This document shows, piece after piece, positions 1 through 9,403 of a DNA stretch of 64,000 nt. The notes beneath the pieces are model-generated. The model searched no databases, was not told the DNA's origin, and saw only the letters and a program-made list of their open reading frames with translations. The stretch's first letter is position 1. Each line of letters begins with the position of its first letter. Where the stretch lies: positions 780,394 to 844,393 of the forward strand of contig CP036432.1 in NCBI GenBank assembly GCA_007753675.1, read 5' to 3'. The translations under genes and the position numbers were made by a program. The DNA is from Stieleria magnilauensis (lineage in GTDB: Bacteria > Planctomycetota > Planctomycetia > Pirellulales > Pirellulaceae).

Positions 1-186
1 TTGTTGCAAGAAAGTTCCTACGCCTCGCTGAAGGTGTTCAACATCATCGATTGGATCGGAGACGGGATCGAGCCTTATGCCGAGTCGATGAAACAGTGCA
101 ACTTTGATCACGGGGGCTACGTCGGCCGGATGAAGGAGTACATGGGGGTTGCCGAGAAACCCGAAAAGAAGAAACGGGCCAAGTAA
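1..186 (+). CDS. C-terminal end of an unidentified protein (partial)
   Basis: Only the last 61 codons are inside the window, with no start codon, so the gene begins upstream. The visible part is a mixed alpha/charged sequence ending in a lysine-rich tail (EKPEKKKRAK), suggesting a soluble cytoplasmic protein. It contains the phrase QCNFDHGGYVGRMKEYMG, which I cannot assign to a family. The next gene starts 185 bases later on the same strand, too far for obvious coupling. I am confident that it is coding because the frame is open to the window edge and ends with a charged tail, but I propose no function. Confidence 0.6.
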   Translation: MLQESSYASLKVFNIIDWIGDGIEPYAESMKQCNFDHGGYVGRMKEYMGVAEKPEKKKRAK

Positions 187-371
187 TTTGGGCGCCGTAC
201 CGACGGCCTGCATGACCTTGATCGTGGCGGAACAAATCGGTTGTTGGGCCTCGGGTGTTCCGAAAACCGATGTGGGATTAGATTCCAGACTGTCAATTCG
301 GATTCGGCAGGCGGGAAACCGATTTCATTTGTTTCGCAACGGACACGAGCCATTCAGATAGGGCTGTTCTT

Positions 372-2651
372 ATGAGTGCCGGTTTCTACCGCAGGGTGTT
401 GACAAGGTGGGTGATGATCGTGGCGGTCGGGATCGCCGCTCCTTTCTGCGTGTGCGGTCAGGACAGCGCAGACCGTCTCGCCAAACCGAACGTGTTGTTC
501 ATTGCCGTGGACGATTTGCGGCCTGAACTGGGGTGTTATGGTGAAACGGCGGTTCATTCGCCGCACATCGACGCGCTCGCCCAATCCGGCGTCTTGTTCG
601 AGCGTGCGTATTGCCAGCTCGCCGTCTGCAATCCGTCGCGGGTGAGCATCATGACGGGGCTGCGTCCCGATACGACCAAGGTTTGGGACTTGGTGACGCG
701 TTTCCGCAGCACGATCCCCGATGCGGTCACCTTGCCCCAGCATCTGATCCGACACGGTTACTATGCCGCGTCGTTCGGCAAGATTTTTCACAACCCTTGG
801 CCGGACAATCAATCGTGGAGTCAGCCGCATCGATGGCCGGAAAAACGCACGTTGTGGTCAGCCGAAGCGAAGGCCCGGCAGGCTCAGTACAAAGAGAAGA
901 TGCGCGCCGAGGGGCGACCGGAACGGCGGATCGCTCGGATTCGGCCCCAGGCGACCGAAGTCGTCGACATCGACGACCATCTGCACATCGACGGCGCGAT
1001 CGCGAAACAGGCGTTCGAGGCGATGGAACGACTTTCAAAAACCGATCAACCTTTTTTTCTTGCCGCCGGTTTCGTGCGGCCACACCTGCCGTTCGTGGTC
1101 CCACGCAAGTACTGGGATCTGTACGATCGCGAATCGATCGCCTTGGCCAAGAATGCGTTTCTGCCCAAGCAATCGCCCGGATTTGCGATGAACACGATGT
1201 ACGAGCTGCGAGACTACATCGATTTCGATCAGACGCCATCGCCCGATCAAGGACCGCTCGATGAAGCACAGCAGCGGCGGCTGAAACACGGTTATTACGC
1301 CTCAGTCAGCTTCATCGACAGCTTGATCGGCGAATTGCTGGGGCGTCTGGACGCGTTGGGGTTGGCTGACAAGACCATCGTGGTGCTCTGGAGCGATCAT
1401 GGATGGAAGCTGGGCGAACACAACAGTTGGTGCAAGCAGACGAATTATGAAATCGATGCCCGCGTTCCCCTGATCATTCGCAAACCCGGTGCAGCGGGCA
1501 ACGGCAAGGCGACATCGGCGCTTGTTGAATTGGTCGATCTTTATCCGACGCTTTGTGAATTGACCGGGCTGCCGGTTCCGTCACAGCTCGAAGGTGAGAG
1601 TCTTGCCCCGTTGTTGGCCGATCCGAATCAGTCATGGGAACGGCCGGCGTTCAATCAGTTTCGACGTCAGGTCGATGGCGAGCCGGCGATGGGGTACGCG
1701 ATGCGGACCGATCGCTACCGGTACATCGAGTGGCAGAATCGACGGACGGGCAAAGTCGTGGCGACGGAACTGTACGATCACCATCACGATCCCGGTGAGA
1801 ATTCGAACGTTGCCGGGGCGGTCGAACATGAATCGTTGCTCGGCGAGCTTCACCGTCAAATGTGGGCGACGCTCCCACCGCCTCCGAAATACAGCGTGCA
1901 ACCCAAACCGCGACCGGAGATCGTTGTTCGCAATGATCGCGACGAGCCGCTGACGATGCGTTCGCGGCAGAAGCGGGATGCCGATTGGATCCGAAACAAC
2001 GATCCGCGAGCCGCCGTGCCGGGTTACGTGTCGCGCGCCGTCGAGGGCTGGCCGGTTCGGATCCGCGAGCAATTGTTGCAAACACAAGCCGAAGCCACCG
2101 AGCGCGCCCTCGAACTGCTTGCCGAACAATTGCGGACAGTCAAACGATTGATTCCGCAGCCCGCGGTCGAACGGCTGATCGATGTCCCGATCTGGTTTTC
2201 GCCGAAGTACGAAGGGTTTGGTCCGTCCGGAGAGTATCATCCGGGGGCCGATTGGTTAGCAAAACAAGGGCGACATCCGAAGCTGCACCGCTGTGTCGAA
2301 TTCACGAACATCCCGATTTTTGAACGTGAAGTCGAGCGGATGCCGGTGCTGGTGATTCACGAACTCGCCCACGCCTATCACGATCAAGTGCTGGGATTCG
2401 ACCACAGCGAAGTGCGAACGTTGTACGAAATCGCCAAAAACAACGGCAGCTACGATGCCGTGTTGCGGGGCAACGGCAAGACCGAGAAAGCGTACGCGAT
2501 GTCCAACGAGCGCGAGTACTTTGCCGAGACCTCCGAAGCGTACTTTGGTCGCAATGATTTTTATCCCTTCGACCGAGCCGAGCTGGAAACGCATGATCCC
2601 AGAATGGTGAAGCTGTTGGAAAAATTGTGGCAGGATCGCAGCGAGCCGTGA
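372..2651 (+). CDS. Secreted sulfatase fused to a C-terminal HExxH zinc-peptidase-like domain
   Basis: Seen: an N-terminal hydrophobic stretch (residues 12-28) that looks like a signal peptide, then a type I sulfatase domain. The metal-binding pair DD is at residues 47-48 and the formylglycine signature C86-N-P-S-R90 is complete. Further typical segments are FVRPHLPFV and VVLWSDHGWKLGEH, and the sulfatase part ends near residue 500. Known: such enzymes hydrolyse sulfate esters of polysaccharides after Cys is oxidised to formylglycine; the closest look is iduronate-2-sulfatase-like. Odd: at 759 residues it is about 250 longer than usual. The tail (about 540-759) contains HELAH at 663-667 followed by NEREYFAETSEAYFG, which resembles a gluzincin-type zinc peptidase with a downstream glutamate ligand. 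Inference: a bifunctional exported hydrolase acting on sulfated glycoprotein-like material. Confidence 0.9.
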   Translation: MSAGFYRRVLTRWVMIVAVGIAAPFCVCGQDSADRLAKPNVLFIAVDDLRPELGCYGETAVHSPHIDALAQSGVLFERAYCQLAVCNPSRVSIMTGLRPDTTKVWDLVTRFRSTIPDAVTLPQHLIRHGYYAASFGKIFHNPWPDNQSWSQPHRWPEKRTLWSAEAKARQAQYKEKMRAEGRPERRIARIRPQATEVVDIDDHLHIDGAIAKQAFEAMERLSKTDQPFFLAAGFVRPHLPFVVPRKYWDLYDRESIALAKNAFLPKQSPGFAMNTMYELRDYIDFDQTPSPDQGPLDEAQQRRLKHGYYASVSFIDSLIGELLGRLDALGLADKTIVVLWSDHGWKLGEHNSWCKQTNYEIDARVPLIIRKPGAAGNGKATSALVELVDLYPTLCELTGLPVPSQLEGESLAPLLADPNQSWERPAFNQFRRQVDGEPAMGYAMRTDRYRYIEWQNRRTGKVVATELYDHHHDPGENSNVAGAVEHESLLGELHRQMWATLPPPPKYSVQPKPRPEIVVRNDRDEPLTMRSRQKRDADWIRNNDPRAAVPGYVSRAVEGWPVRIREQLLQTQAEATERALELLAEQLRTVKRLIPQPAVERLIDVPIWFSPKYEGFGPSGEYHPGADWLAKQGRHPKLHRCVEFTNIPIFEREVERMPVLVIHELAHAYHDQVLGFDHSEVRTLYEIAKNNGSYDAVLRGNGKTEKAYAMSNEREYFAETSEAYFGRNDFYPFDRAELETHDPRMVKLLEKLWQDRSEP

Positions 2652-2669
2652 TGGTCATCATCCCCGATG

Positions 2670-2813
2670 CTAGGTAACGTCGTAAACGGCGTCGGTGTGC
2701 CCCAGCAGCACAGTTGGCTCCACGGCGCCGCTGTGGTCACGGCCGAAAAGGCCAAAGCCGACGACAAAGAGGCACAACGCCATGATTCGCGGTCTGTCAC
2801 GTCGATCGAGCAT
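2670..2813 (-). pseudogene. Truncated 5' end of a secreted WD40-like protein
   Basis: A 47-codon reading frame on the minus strand starts with ATG at 2813, eight bases after a strong GGAGG ribosome-binding site. The product begins with basic residues and a hydrophobic helix (MALCLFVVGFGLFG), like a signal peptide. It then reads VLLGHTDAVYDVT, the classic opening of a WD40 blade, and stops at a TAG just before the 3' end of the sulfatase gene on the other strand. No continuation of WD40 repeats is visible. Inference: the remnant of a WD40 gene cut by recombination. It could also be a genuine tiny exported peptide. Confidence 0.4.
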
Positions 2814-3209
2814 GGTGATTCCTCCACGCAACGCGAAGCGGCATTATCGGAGTGAGAGAGGCGTTCAGCCCAATACCGCGAAATAAGCATCGTTTCCACA
2901 GGTGAGGGCCCGTAGGCTTGCGCCAAACGGCTGAGATTCGTTTGACATCAGCCGTTTCGCGCCAGCGCGAGCGGCCCCTTCATTGATGTTGACTTCGCGC
3001 AATTGGCGTCCAACCTGTCACCTGGGTATCGATGCGTCTGGCGTGGAATTTGCACCCGGGAAACGAAGCGAGACGCAGTGACACATGGTCACGCTCGTCC
3101 GCTGACGACGCTGAAGTGCGGGCACACCTGCGTCTTCCAAACCAACCCGCAGGATGCGACACCGCAAAGGGAGTTTTGACGTTGAGCAGCACCTTGAACA
3201 AGCGAGAGT
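2814..3209. other. Intergenic region with a dispersed palindromic repeat
   Basis: No convincing gene is seen. The stretch 2906-2976 is one copy of a repeat found again inverted at 23761-23832. The rest probably holds the promoters of the divergent WD40 remnant and of glgX, but no clear promoter boxes stand out. Confidence 0.5.
2906..2976 (+). repeat. Dispersed repeat family B, copy 1
   Basis: This segment contains CGCCAAACGGCTGA, TTTGACATCAGCCG and CAGCGCGAGCGGC in order. The two inner halves (CGGCTGA / TCAGCCG) can pair as a hairpin. The reverse complement of 23761-23832 matches it with only a few differences, so it is a dispersed intergenic element. Confidence 0.7.
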
Positions 3210-5363
3210 ATGGCCGTGGGAGCGATTGGCAACACGACGGTCACGACCAGTTGGTATAGCCGTGAAGGCAGCCCGAATCCGCTGGGTGTGGTTTGGTTGA
3301 AAGAAGAACGCGCGTTCAATTTCGCCCTGTATTCCAACCATGCCACCGGTGTGTCGCTACTGTTTTTCAAAGCGGATCAACTGGCCCAGCCCTGTCGACG
3401 GATCGATCTGGATTATTTGGTGAACAAGTCGGGGCGGATCTGGCATTGCCGTGTGCCGGAGTCCGATTTGGCCGGTGCGGTGTACTACGGCTATCAGGTA
3501 CAAGGCCCGCATGACGGTCGCAAGTACGACCTTCACGCGTTTGACGAGCAGAAGTTGCTGATCGATCCCTACGCGACCGAAATCTATTTTCCCGAGACCT
3601 TTGATCGTCTGGCGGCGATCCGGCCGGGATCCAACGTCGGCAAAGCGCCCCTGGGCGTCCTGCCCAGCGTCAAAGAGCCGGAGGCGTATCCCTGGAAAAG
3701 CGATCGCGTTCGGTTCCATGAGCATGACCTGGTGATTTATGAATTGCACGTCCGCGGATTCACACGCAACCGCAATAGCGGAGTCGACGCATCGCGACGG
3801 GGGAGCTATTTGGGCGCGATCGACAAGATTCCGTATTTGCTCGAACTGGGAATCACGGCCGTCGAATTGATGCCGGTGTTTCAGTTTGATCCGCAAGAAG
3901 ACAACTACTGGGGCTACATGCCCCTGAACTTCTTCGCCCCGCACTCCCAGTATGCCAGTCAACAACGCAACGCGGCCCGCGAGTTTCGCCAGATGGTCAG
4001 CGCGTTTCATCAAGCGGGCATCGAAGTGATCTTGGATGTCGTGTTCAATCATACGACCGAAGGCGACGAGCACGGTCCCTGCTACAGCTTCAAAGGAATC
4101 GACAATAGCAGTTACTACATCACCAGCGGCGATCCGGAACATCCCTTCGCGAATTTTTCAGGCACTGGCAATACGCTTCACACCAAGAATCGTCACTGTG
4201 TCCGGATGATCTTGGACAGTATGCGAAGCTGGGTCAATCAGTACCACGTCGATGGATTTCGATTCGACCTCGCCTCGGTCTTCAATCGCCGTGGTGACGG
4301 TTCGGTCTCGTCCAGCCAGTCGCGATTGGTCGCCGCCATTCGCGCCGACCCGGTGTTGGGGAAAGTGCGATTGATCGCCGAACCGTGGGACGCTGCCGGG
4401 CTGAATCAACTCGGCCGCGGGTTTCCGGGAAAACGCTGGTTTCAATGGAATGGTTTGTTTCGCGATGACGTTCGCCGCTTCGTCAAAGGCGACCCGGGGT
4501 TGTTGCCCAACATGATTCGCCGGTTGTACGGCAGCGATGATCTGTTTCCCGACTCGCTTCACGAAGCGTGCCATCCGTACCAGAGCGTTAACTACGTCAA
4601 TTCGCACGACGGGTTCACGCTCTATGACCAAGTCTCCTACAACCAGCGACACAACTGGATCAACGGGGAACAGAACCGTGACGGGCACCGTGAGAACAAC
4701 AGTTGGAATTGTGGAGTCGAAGGCGATGCCGGTGCGACCGATGAAATCATGAAGCTGAGGGTGCAGCAGGCAAAGAATTTTTGTTGCCTGTTGATGCTTT
4801 CCAACGGTACCCCAATGTTTCGCGCCGGCGACGAATTCTTACAGACCCAACACGGCAACAACAATCCATTCAACCAAGACAACCAATTCAGCTGGCTCGA
4901 CTGGGACCGGCTCAAGGAGCACGCATCGTTTCATCGCTTCTTTCGACTGATGATCGCGTTTCGCAAGTCACACCCGACGATCGCGCGGAGTCGGTTTTGG
5001 CGCGACGACGTCCGCTGGTACGGAACGGGGCCGGACGTCGACTGGTCCAGTGAATCGCGACAGTTCGCCTATTATCTGCGAGGTGAATCGCAGTACGATG
5101 TCGATCTGTACGTGATGGTCAATGTCGACTGGCACCCGCATACGTTTTCGATCCAAGACTACGACGCATCCGATTGGGAAATCGCCGTCGACACCGCTGC
5201 CCAGTCGCCCGACGACATCCATGAAGCCGGGCACGGCCCGCACGTCAGGTCGTCACAATTTCGGGTCGCCGCGCGCTCCGTCGTTGTGCTCGTGTCGTGT
5301 CCACCGGCACGCCGGGACAAGGCGGAACCGGTCCCCGAAGGCCCTCCATTGAAACCTCGTTAG
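3210..5363 (+). CDS. glgX: Glycogen debranching enzyme GlgX (GH13 isoamylase type)
   Basis: This enzyme hydrolyses alpha-1,6 branches of glycogen or limit dextrins in the cytoplasm. Seen: an N-terminal CBM48-like beta domain (NPLGVVWLKEERAFNFALYS), then the GH13 barrel. The four conserved regions are present: DVVFNHTTEG, DGFRFDLAS with nucleophile D353, IAEPWD with acid/base E391, and NSHDGFTL with transition-state D467. The YNQRHNWINGEQNRDG segment after region IV is typical of GlgX/TreX enzymes. The 717-residue length fits the family. The start was chosen at the ATG at 3210, with a GAGAG stretch just upstream. No other glycogen gene is adjacent, so it is not in a glg operon here. Confidence 0.95.
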   Translation: MAVGAIGNTTVTTSWYSREGSPNPLGVVWLKEERAFNFALYSNHATGVSLLFFKADQLAQPCRRIDLDYLVNKSGRIWHCRVPESDLAGAVYYGYQVQGPHDGRKYDLHAFDEQKLLIDPYATEIYFPETFDRLAAIRPGSNVGKAPLGVLPSVKEPEAYPWKSDRVRFHEHDLVIYELHVRGFTRNRNSGVDASRRGSYLGAIDKIPYLLELGITAVELMPVFQFDPQEDNYWGYMPLNFFAPHSQYASQQRNAAREFRQMVSAFHQAGIEVILDVVFNHTTEGDEHGPCYSFKGIDNSSYYITSGDPEHPFANFSGTGNTLHTKNRHCVRMILDSMRSWVNQYHVDGFRFDLASVFNRRGDGSVSSSQSRLVAAIRADPVLGKVRLIAEPWDAAGLNQLGRGFPGKRWFQWNGLFRDDVRRFVKGDPGLLPNMIRRLYGSDDLFPDSLHEACHPYQSVNYVNSHDGFTLYDQVSYNQRHNWINGEQNRDGHRENNSWNCGVEGDAGATDEIMKLRVQQAKNFCCLLMLSNGTPMFRAGDEFLQTQHGNNNPFNQDNQFSWLDWDRLKEHASFHRFFRLMIAFRKSHPTIARSRFWRDDVRWYGTGPDVDWSSESRQFAYYLRGESQYDVDLYVMVNVDWHPHTFSIQDYDASDWEIAVDTAAQSPDDIHEAGHGPHVRSSQFRVAARSVVVLVSCPPARRDKAEPVPEGPPLKPR

Positions 5364-5792
5364 CAACGAGCGGAAAGCAGGGGGCGATTTTCGAATTCGA
5401 AGCGAAACTCGAAAACGTGTCGACGCTCGATGCGGAGTGAAAACTGCCGAAGTTGGTCCAACTTTTGCGATTTGTGAACGGTCGCCCCTCGCGAGCGGTC
5501 GATTTAAGCTCGCAAGCGTTAGCAGGGGGCCACGCGGCGTCTCTAGCTCATGCGTCAGGCTGAAAATATCTCACTGGATTAGGAACATCGACTCAATCGA
5601 CAGTCCGCTCACATCGGTCATTGAAATCCGACCAACATCCGGTGTCGGCCGCCGGAGTATGAAGAACAGAATCCCGAATCCCGCGTCTGATCTTGCTAAG
5701 GCATCCTGCAATGATGATCAGAAGAATCGAGACGATGAAGACTTGAGATGATGGCTAATTCGGTCTTGAAGAATACAGTGTCAGATTATCTG
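5364..5792. other. Intergenic region between convergent genes, nothing identified
   Basis: A 429-base gap separates the 3' ends of glgX and the ietS-like gene. An open frame of about 100 codons (5437-5751) has low-complexity, Ser/Arg-rich composition and no recognisable start signal, so I do not call it. Several short direct and inverted words around GCGAGCGGTCGATTTAAGCTCGC could form a weak hairpin, but no clean terminator is seen. Confidence 0.5.
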
Positions 5793-8387
5793 TCATGTCT
5801 CCAGTTCGTCGACTTCAACCTTTGATGCTTCAATCTCACTCGCCAATAGATCGACCTCCGCTTCCATGTCGTTGTACAGTTCGATTTCTTGGCCCAGCGA
5901 TTCGACGGCAACGGTCAGGTGATACTTGGCTTCGTCCAACGGGCTGACGCTGTGTCCTTGATGGCCGACGACGGCGATGCAGAAAGACGCGGGCAGTTGG
6001 TCGGCCGGCATCTTGCACCAGTCTTTTTGAAGTGTTCCCGCGGTGCGATTGCTGGCGGTGAGTTTGCCGGTTCCTGCGTGTTCCCCAACGACCCAATCGA
6101 ATCGCTCACGGTCAGTGGACACGCTTCCGCTTGCTTCCTTGACCAACCTTGCGGCAAATTCATCGGCGGACTCGCCCGCGTAGTTGGTCCGCCAATCCAG
6201 CCAAACGGACAGATAGCCGCGGCGATCACGCCGGGTTCGCCGTGAAGCGGCCGAATAGGAAAGGCATACTTCAATCATAACTTCACCAGCGTTGCCCGGC
6301 TTGCGAAGTCGATCGGGAATGTTGACTTGGTAAACGTCGACTTGCTTCGCTTTGATATTTTGCAGTTCCGGCGTGATCATCGTGACGCGGAAGTCGGTGT
6401 TCTGCGTTGCACGATCGTGGTCTGGCAAGCCGTATCCCAAGTGACGAACTGCTTCAATTTGTTCTTGTCGCGATCCGAAGAATGCCCAGTCTGGCCAACG
6501 AGCCGACAGAGCAATCAACGCTCGATAGAGCAGCGTCGATTCTTTGGGGAAGGCCGCCTGCAATTGAGCAGCTAATCGAGTCACTTTCGGGGCGGCGAAT
6601 GATGTTCCCACTTGATCACGATCGGTCGACGGCCCCGCCGTGTGCAGATTGCATCGCACGAGGTCAGGGTAGACCGACTTGGCGATCGGATTATTCGAGA
6701 TATCGTTGCTGGGGTTGCGAACAAAGTCGCCACCGAATTCCACGACATCAGGCTTCACCACACCAAATATCCCTCGCCCTGTTCGAGAAAACGCCGAGGG
6801 ACGCTGAGGAGCATCGGCGAAACTGTTCCAGGTGGATGATCGATACACGTCGCGTGATATTGAACCGACTGTCAGAGCTTGCAAGCTCTGGCCGGGGTTC
6901 GCAACGCGGCACGAATCCATCAGCAGATAGCTTGGATAGTCGCGTCCGGCCGCCAAATGCTGTTTGATCCCCAAACGCATTCGCCCCGTTGCATCGGGAT
7001 GGATGTTGCCGACGCTTTGAATGAACAGCACATCATGCCGATCCGACAACGCATCAATCTTGGCTGCCCATGCCGACATGTGACGCAACCGGCAAACACT
7101 CGGGCTGCAAATCGACTGGTTGTAGATCCTCGTGCCACGATGCCCGTAGCGAAAGTGATCGACGATCTCGCTGAGCATGTCGTAAATGGCTCGGTCGTCG
7201 GGTAGCTCATTTTGCTTGTTCAGCACTCGGGCGTTTTGAATCCAAAACTCGGCTTGATGGGTTCCAGTGCTAGGGATGTTATCGCCAAACAGGACGACGC
7301 CGGCGATGCGTGTTCCGTGCCCCGATGGTGTCACGTAGTCGGCGACGTCAGCGGGAAAATTCCCGAAAAAGCAACGGGATTCGGATGAGTCGACGGCCGC
7401 CTTGAGGAGCCGATGGTTTTCTTGTATTCCGCTATCAACTACGCATATCGCGACCGCGTCTGATGGCGGCGGAGAAATGACAACCGGGCTGGTCGATCCA
7501 GTTGATGTCGACGACGGTGACACGGGAAGCTCTGCTACTTCCGCTTCTTCGACATCAAATAGATAGGGATAGTTGAAAACGAAGTCACGCAGCCCGATAC
7601 CGGGAAGTCGAATGCGTGCGGTGAATTCATCCGGTACGTCTGTATCCGGTTCTTTGGTGCTGGGGTCGATGTAGCCGTCATAGGCTTCAACAAATCTCTC
7701 GATCTGCCCAATGCGTTCTGTTCGCACCTCGTCCCATCGGTCATACGCTTTCATTCGTTCCGAACGATGACGTGCTTGGTAGGTCTCTTCGGTTTCCTTC
7801 TTTCCCATCGGCGTCAAACGCGGTTCGTACCCGCCATTGCAGGCGATCCCGGCATTGATCCAAATCGGTTCATCGTCGTCGATCTCGCCCCATCGGTCGT
7901 ACAACTCAGATGACAGGATCTGCCTAAGTCGCTCGTCACCCGAACTGGCAGACACGTCATAGATGCGTGCCGCGACACCGCCGCCACGTTCCAATCGACT
8001 GAATAAGTCGACTACTTCGTTAAATGTTGTCACGTCAACATCGTGCGAAGCGACGATGACAAATCCGTCTTCTTCCTGGCAAACGATCTCGAAATCCAAC
8101 CGACGTCGGATCTCGTCCAGATCCAGGTTGTCGGGATCAAGTTGCAGCAGGATTGGCTTTCCGGCTGGCAATGCTGGTGCTGTTTCGGGGCGTTCTTCTT
8201 CGCCCTTTGCCCAGATCGCACGCATTTCGTCAACTGAGCGAGCTAACGCTACGGCATGTGTTTTGTGGTTTGCCCGGAGTTCTTTTTCACGTTCGGGCGT
8301 GTAATCACGCTGGTGATGATCGGGAGTTTGATATGAACCTCTGGTTCGCTTGACCAGCTGAATATGCGGAAAATCCGTCTCGAGCAT
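5793..8387 (-). CDS. ietS: Subtilisin-like serine protease, IetS-type defence effector
   Basis: An 864-residue protein without signal peptide, so probably cytoplasmic. Seen: an N-terminal region of about 310 residues with no recognised catalytic motif, then an S8 (subtilisin) domain with the full triad: D318 in CVVDSG, H357 in GHGTR, S596 in GTSFAAP, plus oxyanion-hole N461 in SVGN. A C-terminal beta-rich region of about 230 residues follows. Its start lies 11 bases after the stop of the upstream AAA ATPase gene, so the two form an operon. Known: a AAA ATPase followed by an S8 peptidase is the layout of IetAS, first described in plasmid incompatibility and later reported as an anti-phage system. 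Inference: the ATPase senses or gates the protease. The assignment rests on architecture and gene order, not on alignment. Confidence 0.85.
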   Translation of the reverse strand: MLETDFPHIQLVKRTRGSYQTPDHHQRDYTPEREKELRANHKTHAVALARSVDEMRAIWAKGEEERPETAPALPAGKPILLQLDPDNLDLDEIRRRLDFEIVCQEEDGFVIVASHDVDVTTFNEVVDLFSRLERGGGVAARIYDVSASSGDERLRQILSSELYDRWGEIDDDEPIWINAGIACNGGYEPRLTPMGKKETEETYQARHRSERMKAYDRWDEVRTERIGQIERFVEAYDGYIDPSTKEPDTDVPDEFTARIRLPGIGLRDFVFNYPYLFDVEEAEVAELPVSPSSTSTGSTSPVVISPPPSDAVAICVVDSGIQENHRLLKAAVDSSESRCFFGNFPADVADYVTPSGHGTRIAGVVLFGDNIPSTGTHQAEFWIQNARVLNKQNELPDDRAIYDMLSEIVDHFRYGHRGTRIYNQSICSPSVCRLRHMSAWAAKIDALSDRHDVLFIQSVGNIHPDATGRMRLGIKQHLAAGRDYPSYLLMDSCRVANPGQSLQALTVGSISRDVYRSSTWNSFADAPQRPSAFSRTGRGIFGVVKPDVVEFGGDFVRNPSNDISNNPIAKSVYPDLVRCNLHTAGPSTDRDQVGTSFAAPKVTRLAAQLQAAFPKESTLLYRALIALSARWPDWAFFGSRQEQIEAVRHLGYGLPDHDRATQNTDFRVTMITPELQNIKAKQVDVYQVNIPDRLRKPGNAGEVMIEVCLSYSAASRRTRRDRRGYLSVWLDWRTNYAGESADEFAARLVKEASGSVSTDRERFDWVVGEHAGTGKLTASNRTAGTLQKDWCKMPADQLPASFCIAVVGHQGHSVSPLDEAKYHLTVAVESLGQEIELYNDMEAEVDLLASEIEASKVEVDELET

Positions 8388-8398
8388 AACTTCGAAAG

Positions 8399-9403
8399 TT
8401 AAAGAGAGTCGATTGCGTTGTCCGCCAACGCTTGTTCGAGGTCACTCTTTTCGATCCTTGATCGCTCATCGAGGATCGCAAGCTTTGCGGCGTCACGGGA
8501 TAGCTTCACAACCTTTGCGGCAGAAGCTCCCACCATGGTTGATGCCAAGTCTACCCAATTGATCTTGGGATCGACATCCATCGAGCTGAGAGTTTGACGG
8601 AGCAGTCGCTCAATTTCGTCTTCGCTCGGCGGTGGAACTTCGAATGCTTCGTCAAACCGCCGGAAGATGGCGGCGTCCAATTTGTCAGCCACGTTCGTCG
8701 TCGCAACGAACAACCCAGGAGATTCGTATTCATCCAAGAGCAGAAGCATCGTGTTAACAATCCGCGATGCCTCGCCGATGTCGTTGGTTTGATGTCGAGA
8801 ACGGGCGACGAAATCACATTCGTCCAACAGAAGCACGCACGGGTTTGCGGCACTGGCATCGAATACGTTTCTTAGGTTTGACGACGATTCCCCAAAATAG
8901 GATGACACAAGCGAATCAAACCGCACCTTCATCAGCGGCAACCCAAGGTTCCAGGCCAGCCGTTTCGCCCCGAGCGTTTTTCCGCATCCGGGCGGGCCGT
9001 ACAGTAAAATCTTCTTCCGCGGCACCATTCCGTGCTTCGCCAAACGATGTCGAGCAGCATATTCCTTTTCGATTCGAGCGAACCGCGATTCGACTTCCGG
9101 GGGCAACACCATATGGTGCTCGAGTTGATCCCTCGGAATGATGGTTGCAAGCGGATCGCGGTAGCGTCTGCTACGTGGCAGTTCGGTTAGGCTTCCGATG
9201 TCTTGTGAGGTTTCATCGGGATCGTCGCTGCCTTCACGACGAACGGCCGTCTCTGATTTCAGAAGTCCGTCCAATTCCTCCGCAAGACGCGTATGTCCGA
9301 CACGCTTCTCGTCACGCACGATTTGGAACGCGATGCGGTCCAGATCGTCGTTGCTTCGCGCGGCGATGGCTCGAATTAGCTTGCGAAGGGTTTGGGATTT
9401 CAT
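8399..9403 (-). CDS. ietA: AAA ATPase, IetA-type defence partner
   Basis: A 334-residue single-AAA-domain protein. Seen: Walker A GPPGCGKT at 136-143, Walker B LLLDE at 191-195, sensor 1 TTN ending at N237, and the arginine finger pair R248-R249 in RRFDE. The pore-loop region after Walker A (SLVSSYFGESSSNLRNVF) resembles the classic AAA clade (FtsH/Vps4-like). The N-terminal 90 residues are helical and may bind the partner or a trigger. It is the first gene of a two-gene minus-strand operon with the S8 protease, 11 bases apart. Known: in IetAS-type systems both proteins are needed for protection. Inference: a stress- or phage-responsive regulator of the protease. The start at 9403 has only a weak ribosome-binding site. 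Confidence 0.85.
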   Translation of the reverse strand: MKSQTLRKLIRAIAARSNDDLDRIAFQIVRDEKRVGHTRLAEELDGLLKSETAVRREGSDDPDETSQDIGSLTELPRSRRYRDPLATIIPRDQLEHHMVLPPEVESRFARIEKEYAARHRLAKHGMVPRKKILLYGPPGCGKTLGAKRLAWNLGLPLMKVRFDSLVSSYFGESSSNLRNVFDASAANPCVLLLDECDFVARSRHQTNDIGEASRIVNTMLLLLDEYESPGLFVATTNVADKLDAAIFRRFDEAFEVPPPSEDEIERLLRQTLSSMDVDPKINWVDLASTMVGASAAKVVKLSRDAAKLAILDERSRIEKSDLEQALADNAIDSL

